From NCBI GenBank assembly GCA_963610045.1, contig CAVDMS010000023.1, positions 1-21,614 on the forward strand: a stretch of DNA of 21,614 nt, read 5' to 3'. The translations under genes were made by a program, and so were the position numbers. Below the pieces are notes generated by a model that was not told the origin of the DNA, made no database searches, and was given only the letters and a program-made list of their open reading frames with translations. The DNA comes from F23-B02 sp963610045 (lineage in GTDB: Bacteria > Bacillota > Clostridia > Oscillospirales > Oscillospiraceae). Within the stretch, counting starts at the first letter, position 1. Every line of letters starts with the position of its first letter. Below, piece by piece: positions 1-6,475 of the stretch.

Positions 1-141
1 GGGCAGAAATCCGCCCGTCAAAACCGACAGGGGTTTGGCTCCCGTCAGCTCAAGGTAGGGGATCGCAAAATATACAAGACAGGCGATACCGACGATATTC
101 AGCGCAATTATCAGGAGCGATAAGATTCTTCGCTGCTTCAT
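1..141 (-). CDS. Small membrane protein, N-terminal fragment cut by the window edge
   Basis: An open frame starts with ATG at 139-141 on the minus strand and runs off the left edge, so only the first 47 residues are visible. They read as a short basic start (MKQRR) followed by a hydrophobic helix of roughly 20-25 residues (ILSLLIIALNIVGIACLVYF), which fits a membrane anchor or uncleaved signal sequence with positive-inside topology. After it comes a short loop (LELTGAKPLSV) and the start of what may be another hydrophobic stretch. The start lies 15 nt after the stop of the DUF364 gene, so the two are probably co-transcribed. The Shine-Dalgarno is weak (a GGTG-like sequence about 8 nt upstream). 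No family can be assigned from so short a piece. Confidence 0.6.
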   Translation of the reverse strand, partial: MKQRRILSLLIIALNIVGIACLVYFAIPYLELTGAKPLSVLTGGFLP

Positions 142-156
142 TTTGCAAACACCGAT

Positions 157-876
157 TCAGACGATCATAAAGGTCACGCCGTAGGGGTAGGGGCTTCCGG
201 CTTCACGCTGCATCCAGTCGATGATGCCCGCCTTGTCCCTCACCGCCATGCCGGACAGACGGTCGATGCCGAGGTCCTTGAGCGCCGGACACATGGGAAC
301 GGTCGGACCTATGAGTATCGTAACGGCGCTGCGGCTCAGCTCGATGAGCCGGGGCATGGTCTTGTTGACCGAGGCGGAGCCGGTGATGATAACGATGTCG
401 CACCGGGGCAGGATGTACTCGCAGGCGGAGTCGGGGTAGTCGCCGAGCCTCGGTTCACGCTCCAAAATGTAAAGCTCCTTGCAGCCGGAGACGGTTTCGG
501 GCGGCATCTTGAGATGCCCCACGAAGGCGACTGTTTTGCCGACGGTGTCTATCCCCTTGGTGCATATGCGGTCAAAGGGTGCGGCAAGACCGAGACGCTC
601 CATGCGCCCGACGCCGTTATAAAATGCGTTTATGACCGCCATGCCCTCGCTCGCTTCTTCAAAGTTCCAGCTCATAACGCTTTTTGCCGCTTCCTTGGCG
701 GGCAGCCCCACGAGACTGTCAAAAAGCCGCTCAACGCTGCTGCCGGAGGTGTGCATGGCGATGCCGAAGCTGCCGTCGCTCAGCTCCGCACCCGTCCAAC
801 TCTTGCCACGGACGATGCGGGAGACGACGGCTGAGGTATCAATTCCGTCTATGAGTATGCGATAGTAGTCTTTCAT
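157..876 (-). CDS. DUF4213/DUF364 family protein (putative heavy-metal chelation domain)
   Basis: This 239-residue protein resembles the DUF4213 plus DUF364 family: an N-terminal alpha/beta domain (about residues 1-95) followed by a Rossmann-like C-terminal half containing GKTVAFVGHLKM, CDIVIITGSASVNKTMP and VTILIGPTVPMCPAL. Family members have been proposed to bind metals, but no reaction is established, so no function is claimed. I chose the ATG at 874-876 (MKDYYRIL) rather than the in-frame ATG 102 nt upstream. The later one has an AAAGGAA ribosome binding site about 7 nt before it, and the extra N-terminus would be a translation of the divergent promoter region shared with tatD. The partial membrane protein follows 15 nt downstream on the same strand. 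Confidence 0.75.
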   Translation of the reverse strand: MKDYYRILIDGIDTSAVVSRIVRGKSWTGAELSDGSFGIAMHTSGSSVERLFDSLVGLPAKEAAKSVMSWNFEEASEGMAVINAFYNGVGRMERLGLAAPFDRICTKGIDTVGKTVAFVGHLKMPPETVSGCKELYILEREPRLGDYPDSACEYILPRCDIVIITGSASVNKTMPRLIELSRSAVTILIGPTVPMCPALKDLGIDRLSGMAVRDKAGIIDWMQREAGSPYPYGVTFMIV

Positions 877-902
877 GTCAAATTCCTTTGCGGTATGCGC
901 TC

Positions 903-932
903 TTGCACGGAGCGGACATACGGTGTTATAAT
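903..932 (+). promoter_or_regulatory. Candidate sigma-A promoter for tatD
   Basis: TTGCAC at 903-908 and TATAAT at 927-932 are separated by 18 nt. The -10 is perfect and carries an extended -10 TGn (TGT at 924-926). The predicted start near 939 leaves a leader of about 25 nt before tatD. A second TATAAT lies at 939-944 but has no good -35. I could not pick a convincing minus-strand promoter for the divergent DUF364 gene in this 88-nt gap, though several AT-rich -10-like sequences are present. Confidence 0.55.
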
Positions 933-964
933 AACAAATATAATATTTTTTCGGGGGAAATGCA

Positions 965-1723
965 ATGTATTTTGACACCCATGCGCACTACGACAGCGGC
1001 GCCTTTAACGAGGACAGGCTGCCGCTTCTTGCGTCCATGCCGGAAAAGGGCGTGGAGCTTATAATCGACCCCGGCTGCGACCTTATAAGCAGCCGAAAGG
1101 CGATAGAGCTTGCCGAGCGCTTCGACTTCGTTTACGCTGCGGTGGGTTGGCACCCGGAGGACATCGACAAGCTGACGGAGGAGGACTACCGCAGCATGGA
1201 GAGTTTGGCGCAGCATAAAAAGTGCGTTGCGATAGGTGAGATAGGGCTTGACTATTACTGGGACGCAAGTCAAAAGGACGAGCAGAAGGCGCTGTTTCGC
1301 CGTCAGGCGGAGCTTGCGCTGAGGCTAAATAAGCCCGTCATCGTCCACGACAGGGAGGCGCACGCCGACAGTCTCGACATTGTGTGCGACTACCCGGAGC
1401 TGAGGGGCGTTTTCCACTGCTACTCCGGCAGCGTCGAGATGGCGGAGATACTGCTGAAGCGGGGCTGGTACCTCGGCTTCGACGGTCCGATCACCTACAA
1501 AAACGCCAGAAAAGCGATCGAGGTTTTGGAGGCTTGCCCGCTTGACAGAATACTCATCGAGACGGACAGCCCATATTTAAGCCCTGTGCCGCAGCGGGGA
1601 AAGCGCAACGATTCCGGAAACCTTAAATACGTCGTCGAGAAGATCGCCGAGGTGAAGGGTATGGAGCCGGAGGAGGTCGCAAAACTGACCGCCGAAAACG
1701 GAAGGAGGCTTTTCGGGCTGTGA
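965..1723 (+). CDS. tatD: TatD family metal-dependent deoxyribonuclease
   Basis: This 252-residue protein has the full TatD signature and the usual family length. Metal and catalytic residues of the TIM barrel are visible: the DTHAH motif (H6, H8), the glutamate in IGEIGLDYYW (E92), H128 in PVIVHDR, H151 in FHCYSG, and D201 in the ETDSPYLSPVPQRGK block. TatD proteins are cytoplasmic 3'-5' DNases/hydrolases using divalent metals; they have been linked to DNA repair and degradation, though the in vivo substrate of clostridial members is not settled. Translation probably starts at ATG 965, preceded by a G-rich site (CGGGGG) 7 nt upstream. Its last four bases overlap the GTG start of the next gene, so the two are translationally coupled. 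Confidence 0.93.
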   Translation: MYFDTHAHYDSGAFNEDRLPLLASMPEKGVELIIDPGCDLISSRKAIELAERFDFVYAAVGWHPEDIDKLTEEDYRSMESLAQHKKCVAIGEIGLDYYWDASQKDEQKALFRRQAELALRLNKPVIVHDREAHADSLDIVCDYPELRGVFHCYSGSVEMAEILLKRGWYLGFDGPITYKNARKAIEVLEACPLDRILIETDSPYLSPVPQRGKRNDSGNLKYVVEKIAEVKGMEPEEVAKLTAENGRRLFGL

Positions 1724-2526
1724 AAAACTTACTTGAAGGAGCGCCGAACGCAAGGGACCTCGGCGGTATAAAAACGCTTGACGGGGCGACGCTTTCCCAC
1801 GGAAAGCTCATCCGCAGCGGCGTACTCAATGCCTTGAGCGCCGACGACGAAAAGACGCTTATAGGGCTAAGGCTCAAAACCGTCGTCGATTTTCGCACCG
1901 ACGACGAGCGTGCGCAGAAGCCCGACCGCAGCATTGACGGTGTGAGCTATGTACACTGTCCGATAGTCGAGGCGAGGATGGAGGGCATCAGCCGTGACAA
2001 GCCGGAGACCGAGGACGAGGAGGCGATGCGCACCGTGAAAATGGCAAAGCGCCTCATGCCCCGAAACCCCGACGGCAGGGCGCAGATGCGCTCGCTCTAC
2101 CCCATACTCGTAGGCACGCCGTTTGCCATGGCGCACTACAAAAGCTTCTTTTCCGAGCTTCTCTCAGAGCGGGACGGGGCGCTGCTGTACCACTGCACCA
2201 TGGGCAAGGACCGTGTCGGCGTCGGCACGGCGCTGTTGCTTTCGGCGCTGAACGTGCATCGTGACGATATATTTGAGGACTATCTGCTCACAAACGAGCG
2301 CTGCGCTGCGGGGACGCTTCGGCTACTCGAAAGCTGCCGCCGCTATGCCGATTCGCAGGCGGAGCTTGACTTTATCTATGAGCTTGACCGCGTTGACGAA
2401 AGCTACCTCGCTGCGGCGTTTGAGACCGCGAAGGAGCTTTACGGCAGCATGGCGGGCTACCTTGAAAACGCAATGGGGATAGACAAAGCCGCAGCAGAGC
2501 GCCTGCGTGAGCTATATCTCATATAG
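1720..2526 (+). CDS. Tyrosine-protein phosphatase (Y_phosphatase3 type)
   Basis: This 268-residue cytoplasmic protein carries the cysteine phosphatase P-loop HCTMGKDR (C159 nucleophile, R165 phosphate binding). It also has the N-terminal NARDLGG motif (residues 10-16) and the VDFRTDDE segment (D57, R59, E63) typical of the bacterial Y_phosphatase3/PtpB-like family. These enzymes dephosphorylate phosphotyrosine, sometimes phosphoserine/threonine or phosphoinositides; the substrate here cannot be deduced. The start is GTG at 1720-1722, overlapping the tatD stop (GTGA), with a strong GAAGGAGG site at 1701-1708 inside tatD. That makes a two-gene operon with tatD. The gene ends two bases before the stop of the convergent kinase-like gene, and no intrinsic terminator with a T-tract is visible between them. 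Confidence 0.87.
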   Translation: MKNLLEGAPNARDLGGIKTLDGATLSHGKLIRSGVLNALSADDEKTLIGLRLKTVVDFRTDDERAQKPDRSIDGVSYVHCPIVEARMEGISRDKPETEDEEAMRTVKMAKRLMPRNPDGRAQMRSLYPILVGTPFAMAHYKSFFSELLSERDGALLYHCTMGKDRVGVGTALLLSALNVHRDDIFEDYLLTNERCAAGTLRLLESCRRYADSQAELDFIYELDRVDESYLAAAFETAKELYGSMAGYLENAMGIDKAAAERLRELYLI

Positions 2527-2528
2527 GT

Positions 2529-3608
2529 TCAGTCGTCGGTGAGAGAACCGTAGCAGTCGTCGGGCAGGCAGGAGCTGAGCTCCTGAAGTATGCTCTGCAT
2601 CCCGAAAACGTCGTAGTCGGAATCCTTTGCCTTGAGTGTGCGCGACGGGGTCACATAGTTTGAAAGCATGAGACGCACCGAGGCGCCGCATCCAATGCCG
2701 CGACTTTCGATTATCAGAGCGCCGTCATGAAGCTCGGCGATGGAGCGGACGGTTTTTAGCCCAAGCCCCACGCCCTGCGCCGCATCGCTCAGGCGCTTAT
2801 CAGCGTCGCTGCCGCCGAATATGTGCGGAAGCGCCTCCGGGTCTATGCCGCTGCCGCTGTCACTTACCGCAAGCACGGTGCTTTTGTCGGTTTTGAGAAG
2901 CGATACGCTTATGCGGTCGCCGCTTTTGCAGTGAGCAAGACTGTTCGAAAGAAGGTTTAAAAGCGCCAACTCCGCAAGATAACGGTCAACCACGATGTGA
3001 AGCTGCTCGGGTGCGTTAAAATCAATGCTTATGCCCGCCCCGCTCCCCAAAAGTATGCTGACGCTTTTTATAAGCTCACCGAAAAAGTCCGTCAGGTCGG
3101 TGGACTCGGCATAGAGGGGATACGCCCCATGATGCATGAGGTCTATAAGGCTCAGATTGTCGATGTTGCGCTTCATGCGGTAGTAGCTGCGGTTTATGGA
3201 GACCGAGTAGCCGCGAAGCTGTTCGTCTTTTCGCATCTCGGCAAGACCGGAAAGGCGGCTGCCGCATATCCTGAGATTTGCGAGGGAGGAGCGCATACTT
3301 GCGAATGCGACTGCCTCGATTCCCTCCTCATCGACCGAGGGGCTCAGAATGAAGTATTGCTCCGCACCGCTTGAGCAGACGTTGACGACGCAGCTTCTTT
3401 TGCCGATAAATCCCGTCGCCGTAAAGGTGCCGCCGTGCGTACCCGTAAGGTGCGACGGAAGCAGCAGCGATGCGGGTTTTCCCGTGAAGTCCTTTCCGGC
3501 GAGAGACACAGCCGCCGGGTTCATGTAGCTGATAAGCTCCTTTTTGACTATTATGACGGGCTGTGCCATTACCGACAGCACCGAAACGGGGATTTTTCGT
3601 TCAGCCAT
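2529..3608 (-). CDS. Histidine-kinase-like sensor ATPase with PAS-like N-terminus, H-box histidine apparently missing
   Basis: This 359-residue protein begins with a PAS-like segment (about residues 8-90, including PVIIVKKELISYMNPAAV). A helical region follows (about 98-160), then a GHKL ATPase domain (about 170-318). The ATPase motifs are intact: N box LLNLLSNSLAHC (N222), G1 box DSGSGID (250-256) and G2 box GVGLGLKTVRSI (279-290). Where a HisKA H-box would be expected, FASMRSSLANL reads like FxHELRxPLxxI with the His-Glu pair replaced by Ala103-Ser104, so autophosphorylation at the usual site looks impossible. No transmembrane helix is seen, so it should be cytoplasmic. AGGGAG at 3616-3621 is the ribosome binding site. 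No response regulator gene is adjacent, making it an orphan. A tail of about 40 residues follows the ATPase domain and is of unknown role. Confidence 0.78.
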   Translation of the reverse strand: MAERKIPVSVLSVMAQPVIIVKKELISYMNPAAVSLAGKDFTGKPASLLLPSHLTGTHGGTFTATGFIGKRSCVVNVCSSGAEQYFILSPSVDEEGIEAVAFASMRSSLANLRICGSRLSGLAEMRKDEQLRGYSVSINRSYYRMKRNIDNLSLIDLMHHGAYPLYAESTDLTDFFGELIKSVSILLGSGAGISIDFNAPEQLHIVVDRYLAELALLNLLSNSLAHCKSGDRISVSLLKTDKSTVLAVSDSGSGIDPEALPHIFGGSDADKRLSDAAQGVGLGLKTVRSIAELHDGALIIESRGIGCGASVRLMLSNYVTPSRTLKAKDSDYDVFGMQSILQELSSCLPDDCYGSLTDD

Positions 3609-3734
3609 ACTTCTTCTCCCTTTATAAAAATAATATTTATATTATCTAAATAATTTTATCAAAAACAGACAAAATATACAATAGCAAAGCCAAAATCATG
3701 CGATTTTTACGCTTTATTTGGATGTATCTCAATA

Positions 3735-3764
3735 TTGCAATTACAGGTTATTGTATGATACAAT
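3735..3764 (+). promoter_or_regulatory. Candidate gap promoter
   Basis: TTGCAA (3735-3740) and TACAAT (3759-3764) are spaced by 18 nt, with an extended -10 TGA directly before the -10. This gives a leader of about 45 nt to the GAPDH start, which has a textbook GGAGGA site at 3805-3810. The rest of the 208-nt AT-rich spacer (3609-3816) also has to hold the minus-strand promoter of the kinase-like gene. AT-rich candidates lie at 3625-3660, but none is clear. Confidence 0.5.
3750..3764. promoter_or_regulatory. 15-bp perfect palindrome over the gap -10, candidate operator
   Basis: ATTGTATGATACAAT is a perfect inverted repeat of two 7-bp arms around a central G. It covers the predicted -10 hexamer of gap, where a bound repressor would block transcription. 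The arms do not match the Rex consensus (TTGTGA/TCACAA). No regulator gene is adjacent, so the protein is unknown. A 15-bp palindrome in AT-rich DNA could arise by chance. Confidence 0.35.
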
Positions 3765-3816
3765 TTAGACAAAGGCAAATCATTCCTATGAAAATTTTAA
3801 AAATGGAGGAATAAAT

Positions 3817-4827
3817 ATGATCAGAGTTGCTATCAATGGTTTCGGACGTATCGGACGTCTCGCTTTCAGAGCCGCCATCGTTTCGGACGACATCGAGGTC
3901 GTTGCAATTAACGCCCCCGACAAAAGCACCGCACAGCTCGCTTACTGCGTAAAGTATGACTCCGTACACGGCCGCTTTAACGGCACCGTAGAGTATGACG
4001 AAAGCTCCATCACCGTCAACGGCAAGAAGGTCGCCGTGGTCGGCAACAGAGATCCCAGACAGCTCCCCTGGGGCGAGATGGGCGTTGAATATGTTCTCGA
4101 ATGCACCGGCGCTTTCCTCACCACCGAGGCGGCACAGGCTCACATCGACGCCGGCGCACAGATCGTTGTTCTGTCCGGTCCCTCCAAGGACGATACCCCC
4201 ATGTTCGTGTGCGGTGTAAACCTTGACAAGTACACCCCCGACATCAAGGTCGTTTCCAACGCATCCTGCACCACCAACTGCCTTGCACCTCTTGCAAAGG
4301 TCATAAACGATAAGTTCGGCATCGTCGAGGGTCTTATGACCACCGTTCACGCCGACACCGCCACTCAGGAGGTCGTTGACGGCTTCTCCAAGAAGAATTG
4401 GAGACTGGGCCGCTCCTGCATCGGCAACATCATCCCCACCAGCACCGGCGCAGCGAAGGCTGTCGGCAAGGTCATCCCCGAACTCAAGGGCAAGCTCACC
4501 GGCACCTCCATGCGTATCCCCAGTGCCGACGTTTCCATCGTCGATCTGACCTGCCGCCTCGAAAAGGGCGCAAGCTACGAGGAGATCTGCGCAGCCGTCA
4601 AGGAGGCCTCCGAGGGTGCAATGAAGGGCGTTATCGAGTACGTTGACGAGGACGTCGTTTCCTCCGACTTCATCACTGATCCGCACACCAGTATTTTCGA
4701 CGCAAAGGCCGGTCTTGCGCTGAACGACAACTTCGTAAAGCTCATGGCATGGTACGATAACGAGTGGGGCTTTAGCTGCAAGATGCTCGACCTCACCCGC
4801 CACATCGACTCCGTCCGCAAGGCATAA
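3817..4827 (+). CDS. gap: Glyceraldehyde-3-phosphate dehydrogenase
   Basis: This 336-residue glycolytic enzyme oxidises glyceraldehyde-3-phosphate with phosphate to 1,3-bisphosphoglycerate in the cytosol. Seen are the NAD-binding INGFGRIGR loop (6-14), the SCTTNC active site with nucleophile C151, the catalytic partner H178 in TTVHADTATQ, and the WYDNEWGFS C-terminal signature. Sequence similarity is to the E. coli GapA-like branch. In the cofactor pocket the motif normally reading VAIND reads VAINAPDKS, so the Asp that contacts the adenosine ribose 2'-OH appears replaced by Ala33; NADP use is therefore possible. Codon usage is restricted (no TTA, CTA or TCA in frame), consistent with high expression. 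The gene is monocistronic by its own promoter and terminator; no pgk follows. Confidence 0.97.
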   Translation: MIRVAINGFGRIGRLAFRAAIVSDDIEVVAINAPDKSTAQLAYCVKYDSVHGRFNGTVEYDESSITVNGKKVAVVGNRDPRQLPWGEMGVEYVLECTGAFLTTEAAQAHIDAGAQIVVLSGPSKDDTPMFVCGVNLDKYTPDIKVVSNASCTTNCLAPLAKVINDKFGIVEGLMTTVHADTATQEVVDGFSKKNWRLGRSCIGNIIPTSTGAAKAVGKVIPELKGKLTGTSMRIPSADVSIVDLTCRLEKGASYEEICAAVKEASEGAMKGVIEYVDEDVVSSDFITDPHTSIFDAKAGLALNDNFVKLMAWYDNEWGFSCKMLDLTRHIDSVRKA

Positions 4828-4841
4828 TTCAATAGCATAAC

Positions 4842-4872
4842 AAAAGCGCTCCGAGATTCTCGGAGCGCTTTT
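4842..4872. terminator. Bidirectional intrinsic terminator between gap and the metallophosphoesterase gene
   Basis: A 14-bp perfect stem (4842-4855 pairing with 4859-4872; GC core GCGCTCCGAG) closes on a 3-nt loop. It is flanked by A-rich sequence on the left and T-rich sequence on the right, so it can end transcripts from both convergent genes (gap on plus, the DUF512-to-phosphoesterase operon on minus). Confidence 0.92.
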
Positions 4873-4885
4873 TCTTTATTATTAC

Positions 4886-5776
4886 TTATTCTTCGGGTAC
4901 GAGGTCGATGACGCAGATTTCGGGACGGTTAAAGAGCCTCGGCACCATGTCGTAGCCGTACAGCCCGGAGGAGAGGATCATGTCGGTGTCGCCGAAGCGG
5001 TAGCGCCCGTGATCGTATTCCGGGAACAGCCCCTCGCTCGGCGATATGACGCCGCCGACAAAGGGCAGCCGCCACAGTCCGCCGTGAACGTGACCGCTGA
5101 TGACGAGATCCATGCGAAACTCCTCCCACGGCTCAAAAAATATCATCATGTTCGGCATATGCGCAAGGTACACGGTCGGAAGCTCGCATGAGCGAAGGTC
5201 CTCGAAAAACGCATATTCGGTGCCACTGAGGTCGTGGTCGCTGCCGTCTGAGTAGTAGCTGAGCCAAGGCGAGTTGCCGCCCAAAAGCCCGACAAGCCGG
5301 ATGCGGTTGCCGCCGATCTCGACGTCCGAGTATTCGTTATTGAGAAACACCCCGCCGGCGTCCTTGACCGCAGCCTTGAGGTCTGTTAGCTTTGCGGTGT
5401 AAAACTCGTCCTCGTGGTTTCCTATCGTGTAGTACACGGGGGCTATCTCACGCAGCCTGCGCACGAGCGCAGCAAAGCGCTCTATATCCTCGGAGTCTGC
5501 GTCCCGGCTGAGCATATCGCCGACGCAGAATATCGCATCGGGCTTCTGCTCCGCAATAAGGGAGACAAGGCGCTCGTTATCCTTACCGTATTCCTTGCTG
5601 TGCAGGTCGCTTATCGCAACGACCCGGCACGGCGTTTCTATCCCCGGCAGCACCTCGGTGTAGTATGTGGCTTTTACGGAAACGCTGCACACAATGGCGG
5701 AGACCGCCGCCGAAGCTATGCAGATACCGAGTATTATAAGCAGTACCGTCATAATTCGTTTGAGTCTCAAAGACAT
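4886..5776 (-). CDS. Membrane-anchored metallophosphoesterase (YkuE/YaeI-like)
   Basis: This 296-residue protein has a single N-terminal hydrophobic helix (about residues 9-30), then a calcineurin-like phosphoesterase domain. Its metal-binding motifs appear in order: DLH (D57, H59), GD (86-87), GNHE (119-122), H206 in YLAHMPN, and GHVHGG (228-233). It resembles the YkuE/YaeI group, which hydrolyses phosphoesters of lipid-linked substrates such as UDP-2,3-diacylglucosamine analogues; the actual substrate here is unknown. The anchor and the lack of a clear cleavage site suggest it is tethered to the membrane, probably with the catalytic domain outside. It starts 3 nt after the stop of the PlsY-like gene, with an AGGAAA site inside that gene. 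It is last in the operon, before the strong bidirectional terminator. Confidence 0.85.
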   Translation of the reverse strand: MSLRLKRIMTVLLIILGICIASAAVSAIVCSVSVKATYYTEVLPGIETPCRVVAISDLHSKEYGKDNERLVSLIAEQKPDAIFCVGDMLSRDADSEDIERFAALVRRLREIAPVYYTIGNHEDEFYTAKLTDLKAAVKDAGGVFLNNEYSDVEIGGNRIRLVGLLGGNSPWLSYYSDGSDHDLSGTEYAFFEDLRSCELPTVYLAHMPNMMIFFEPWEEFRMDLVISGHVHGGLWRLPFVGGVISPSEGLFPEYDHGRYRFGDTDMILSSGLYGYDMVPRLFNRPEICVIDLVPEE

Positions 5777-5779
5777 GGT

Positions 5780-6475
5780 TTACTTTTTCCTGCCCTTTTT
5801 TTCTTTTTTGGGCTTTTCGGGCGCTTGCGCAAAACGTTCGTTTTCGTCGAACATATAGCTCAGATCACGGACGTATCTGAACTTCTCCTGTTTGTGCGTC
5901 GCTATGCGGTACAGGGTCTTTGCGTTTTGCAGCAGCACAAGCAGCACACAGAGCAGAAGCAGCGTGTGTACCCAAGCCCCCTCCAACATGATTATAGCAA
6001 AGCCGTACATAAAAACGGCAGCAATGATCTCCGAAAGAGCAGGGTAGCGGGTGATGAGGTAGGCAACCACCATGATGATCGTGATCGCGACGCCGATCTC
6101 AAAGTTTACCACCATTGCGCCAAACATAAGAGCAAAGTATGTCACCTCACCCTTGAAGTGGTAGGTTATGGGGAAGGCGGTGCCGAGAAGCAGGCAAAAT
6201 AACGCAAAGCAGCGTCCTATGTCGGCGTAGCCGAGTATACCCATGAGCCAACCGCCGATGAACACCGGCAGCAGCGATCGGATAAGCTCGATCAGAAGCA
6301 GAAGGATGAAGCCTGCCTTGCCGTGGCGTCGGTAGAACTGGGTTATGCCGAAATTGTTCCTCGGATACTTGCGGAGGTTTTCGTGAAATACAAGGTGCGA
6401 AGCGATCTGAACGGTGCTGAGGCTTCCGACAAAATAGGCAAACGCAGCGGTGAGCGCAAGCAGCAAAAAGCTCAT
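5780..6475 (-). CDS. PlsY-like membrane protein with degenerate acyltransferase motifs
   Basis: This 231-residue multi-pass membrane protein (about five to six hydrophobic helices) ends in a charged tail rich in Lys/Glu (KPKKEKKGRKK). It occupies the plsY position next to der. It aligns recognisably with PlsY, the acyl-phosphate:glycerol-3-phosphate acyltransferase that starts phospholipid synthesis, but the diagnostic motifs are altered. The first, normally GSIP...LRxxGSGNxGATN, reads GSLS (17-20) ... LRKYPRNNFGITQ (34-46). The second, normally GHxFPxxxxFKGGKG, reads GTAFPITYHFKGEVT (98-112). Glycerol-3-phosphate or acyl-phosphate binding is therefore doubtful. The ATG overlaps the der stop by 4 nt. 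It may be a paralogue with another role or a divergent but active enzyme; whether a normal plsY exists elsewhere cannot be seen here. Confidence 0.7.
   Translation of the reverse strand: MSFLLLALTAAFAYFVGSLSTVQIASHLVFHENLRKYPRNNFGITQFYRRHGKAGFILLLLIELIRSLLPVFIGGWLMGILGYADIGRCFALFCLLLGTAFPITYHFKGEVTYFALMFGAMVVNFEIGVAITIIMVVAYLITRYPALSEIIAAVFMYGFAIIMLEGAWVHTLLLLCVLLVLLQNAKTLYRIATHKQEKFRYVRDLSYMFDENERFAQAPEKPKKEKKGRKK

Noticed and set aside
877..978. N-terminal extension of the DUF364 protein to an ATG at 978
   Set aside because: It covers the divergent tatD promoter and even the tatD start; the ATG at 876 has a better ribosome binding site.
3748..4803. A minus-strand open frame of 351 codons opposite gap
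   Set aside because: Codon-register shadow of a highly biased gene, without domain similarity.
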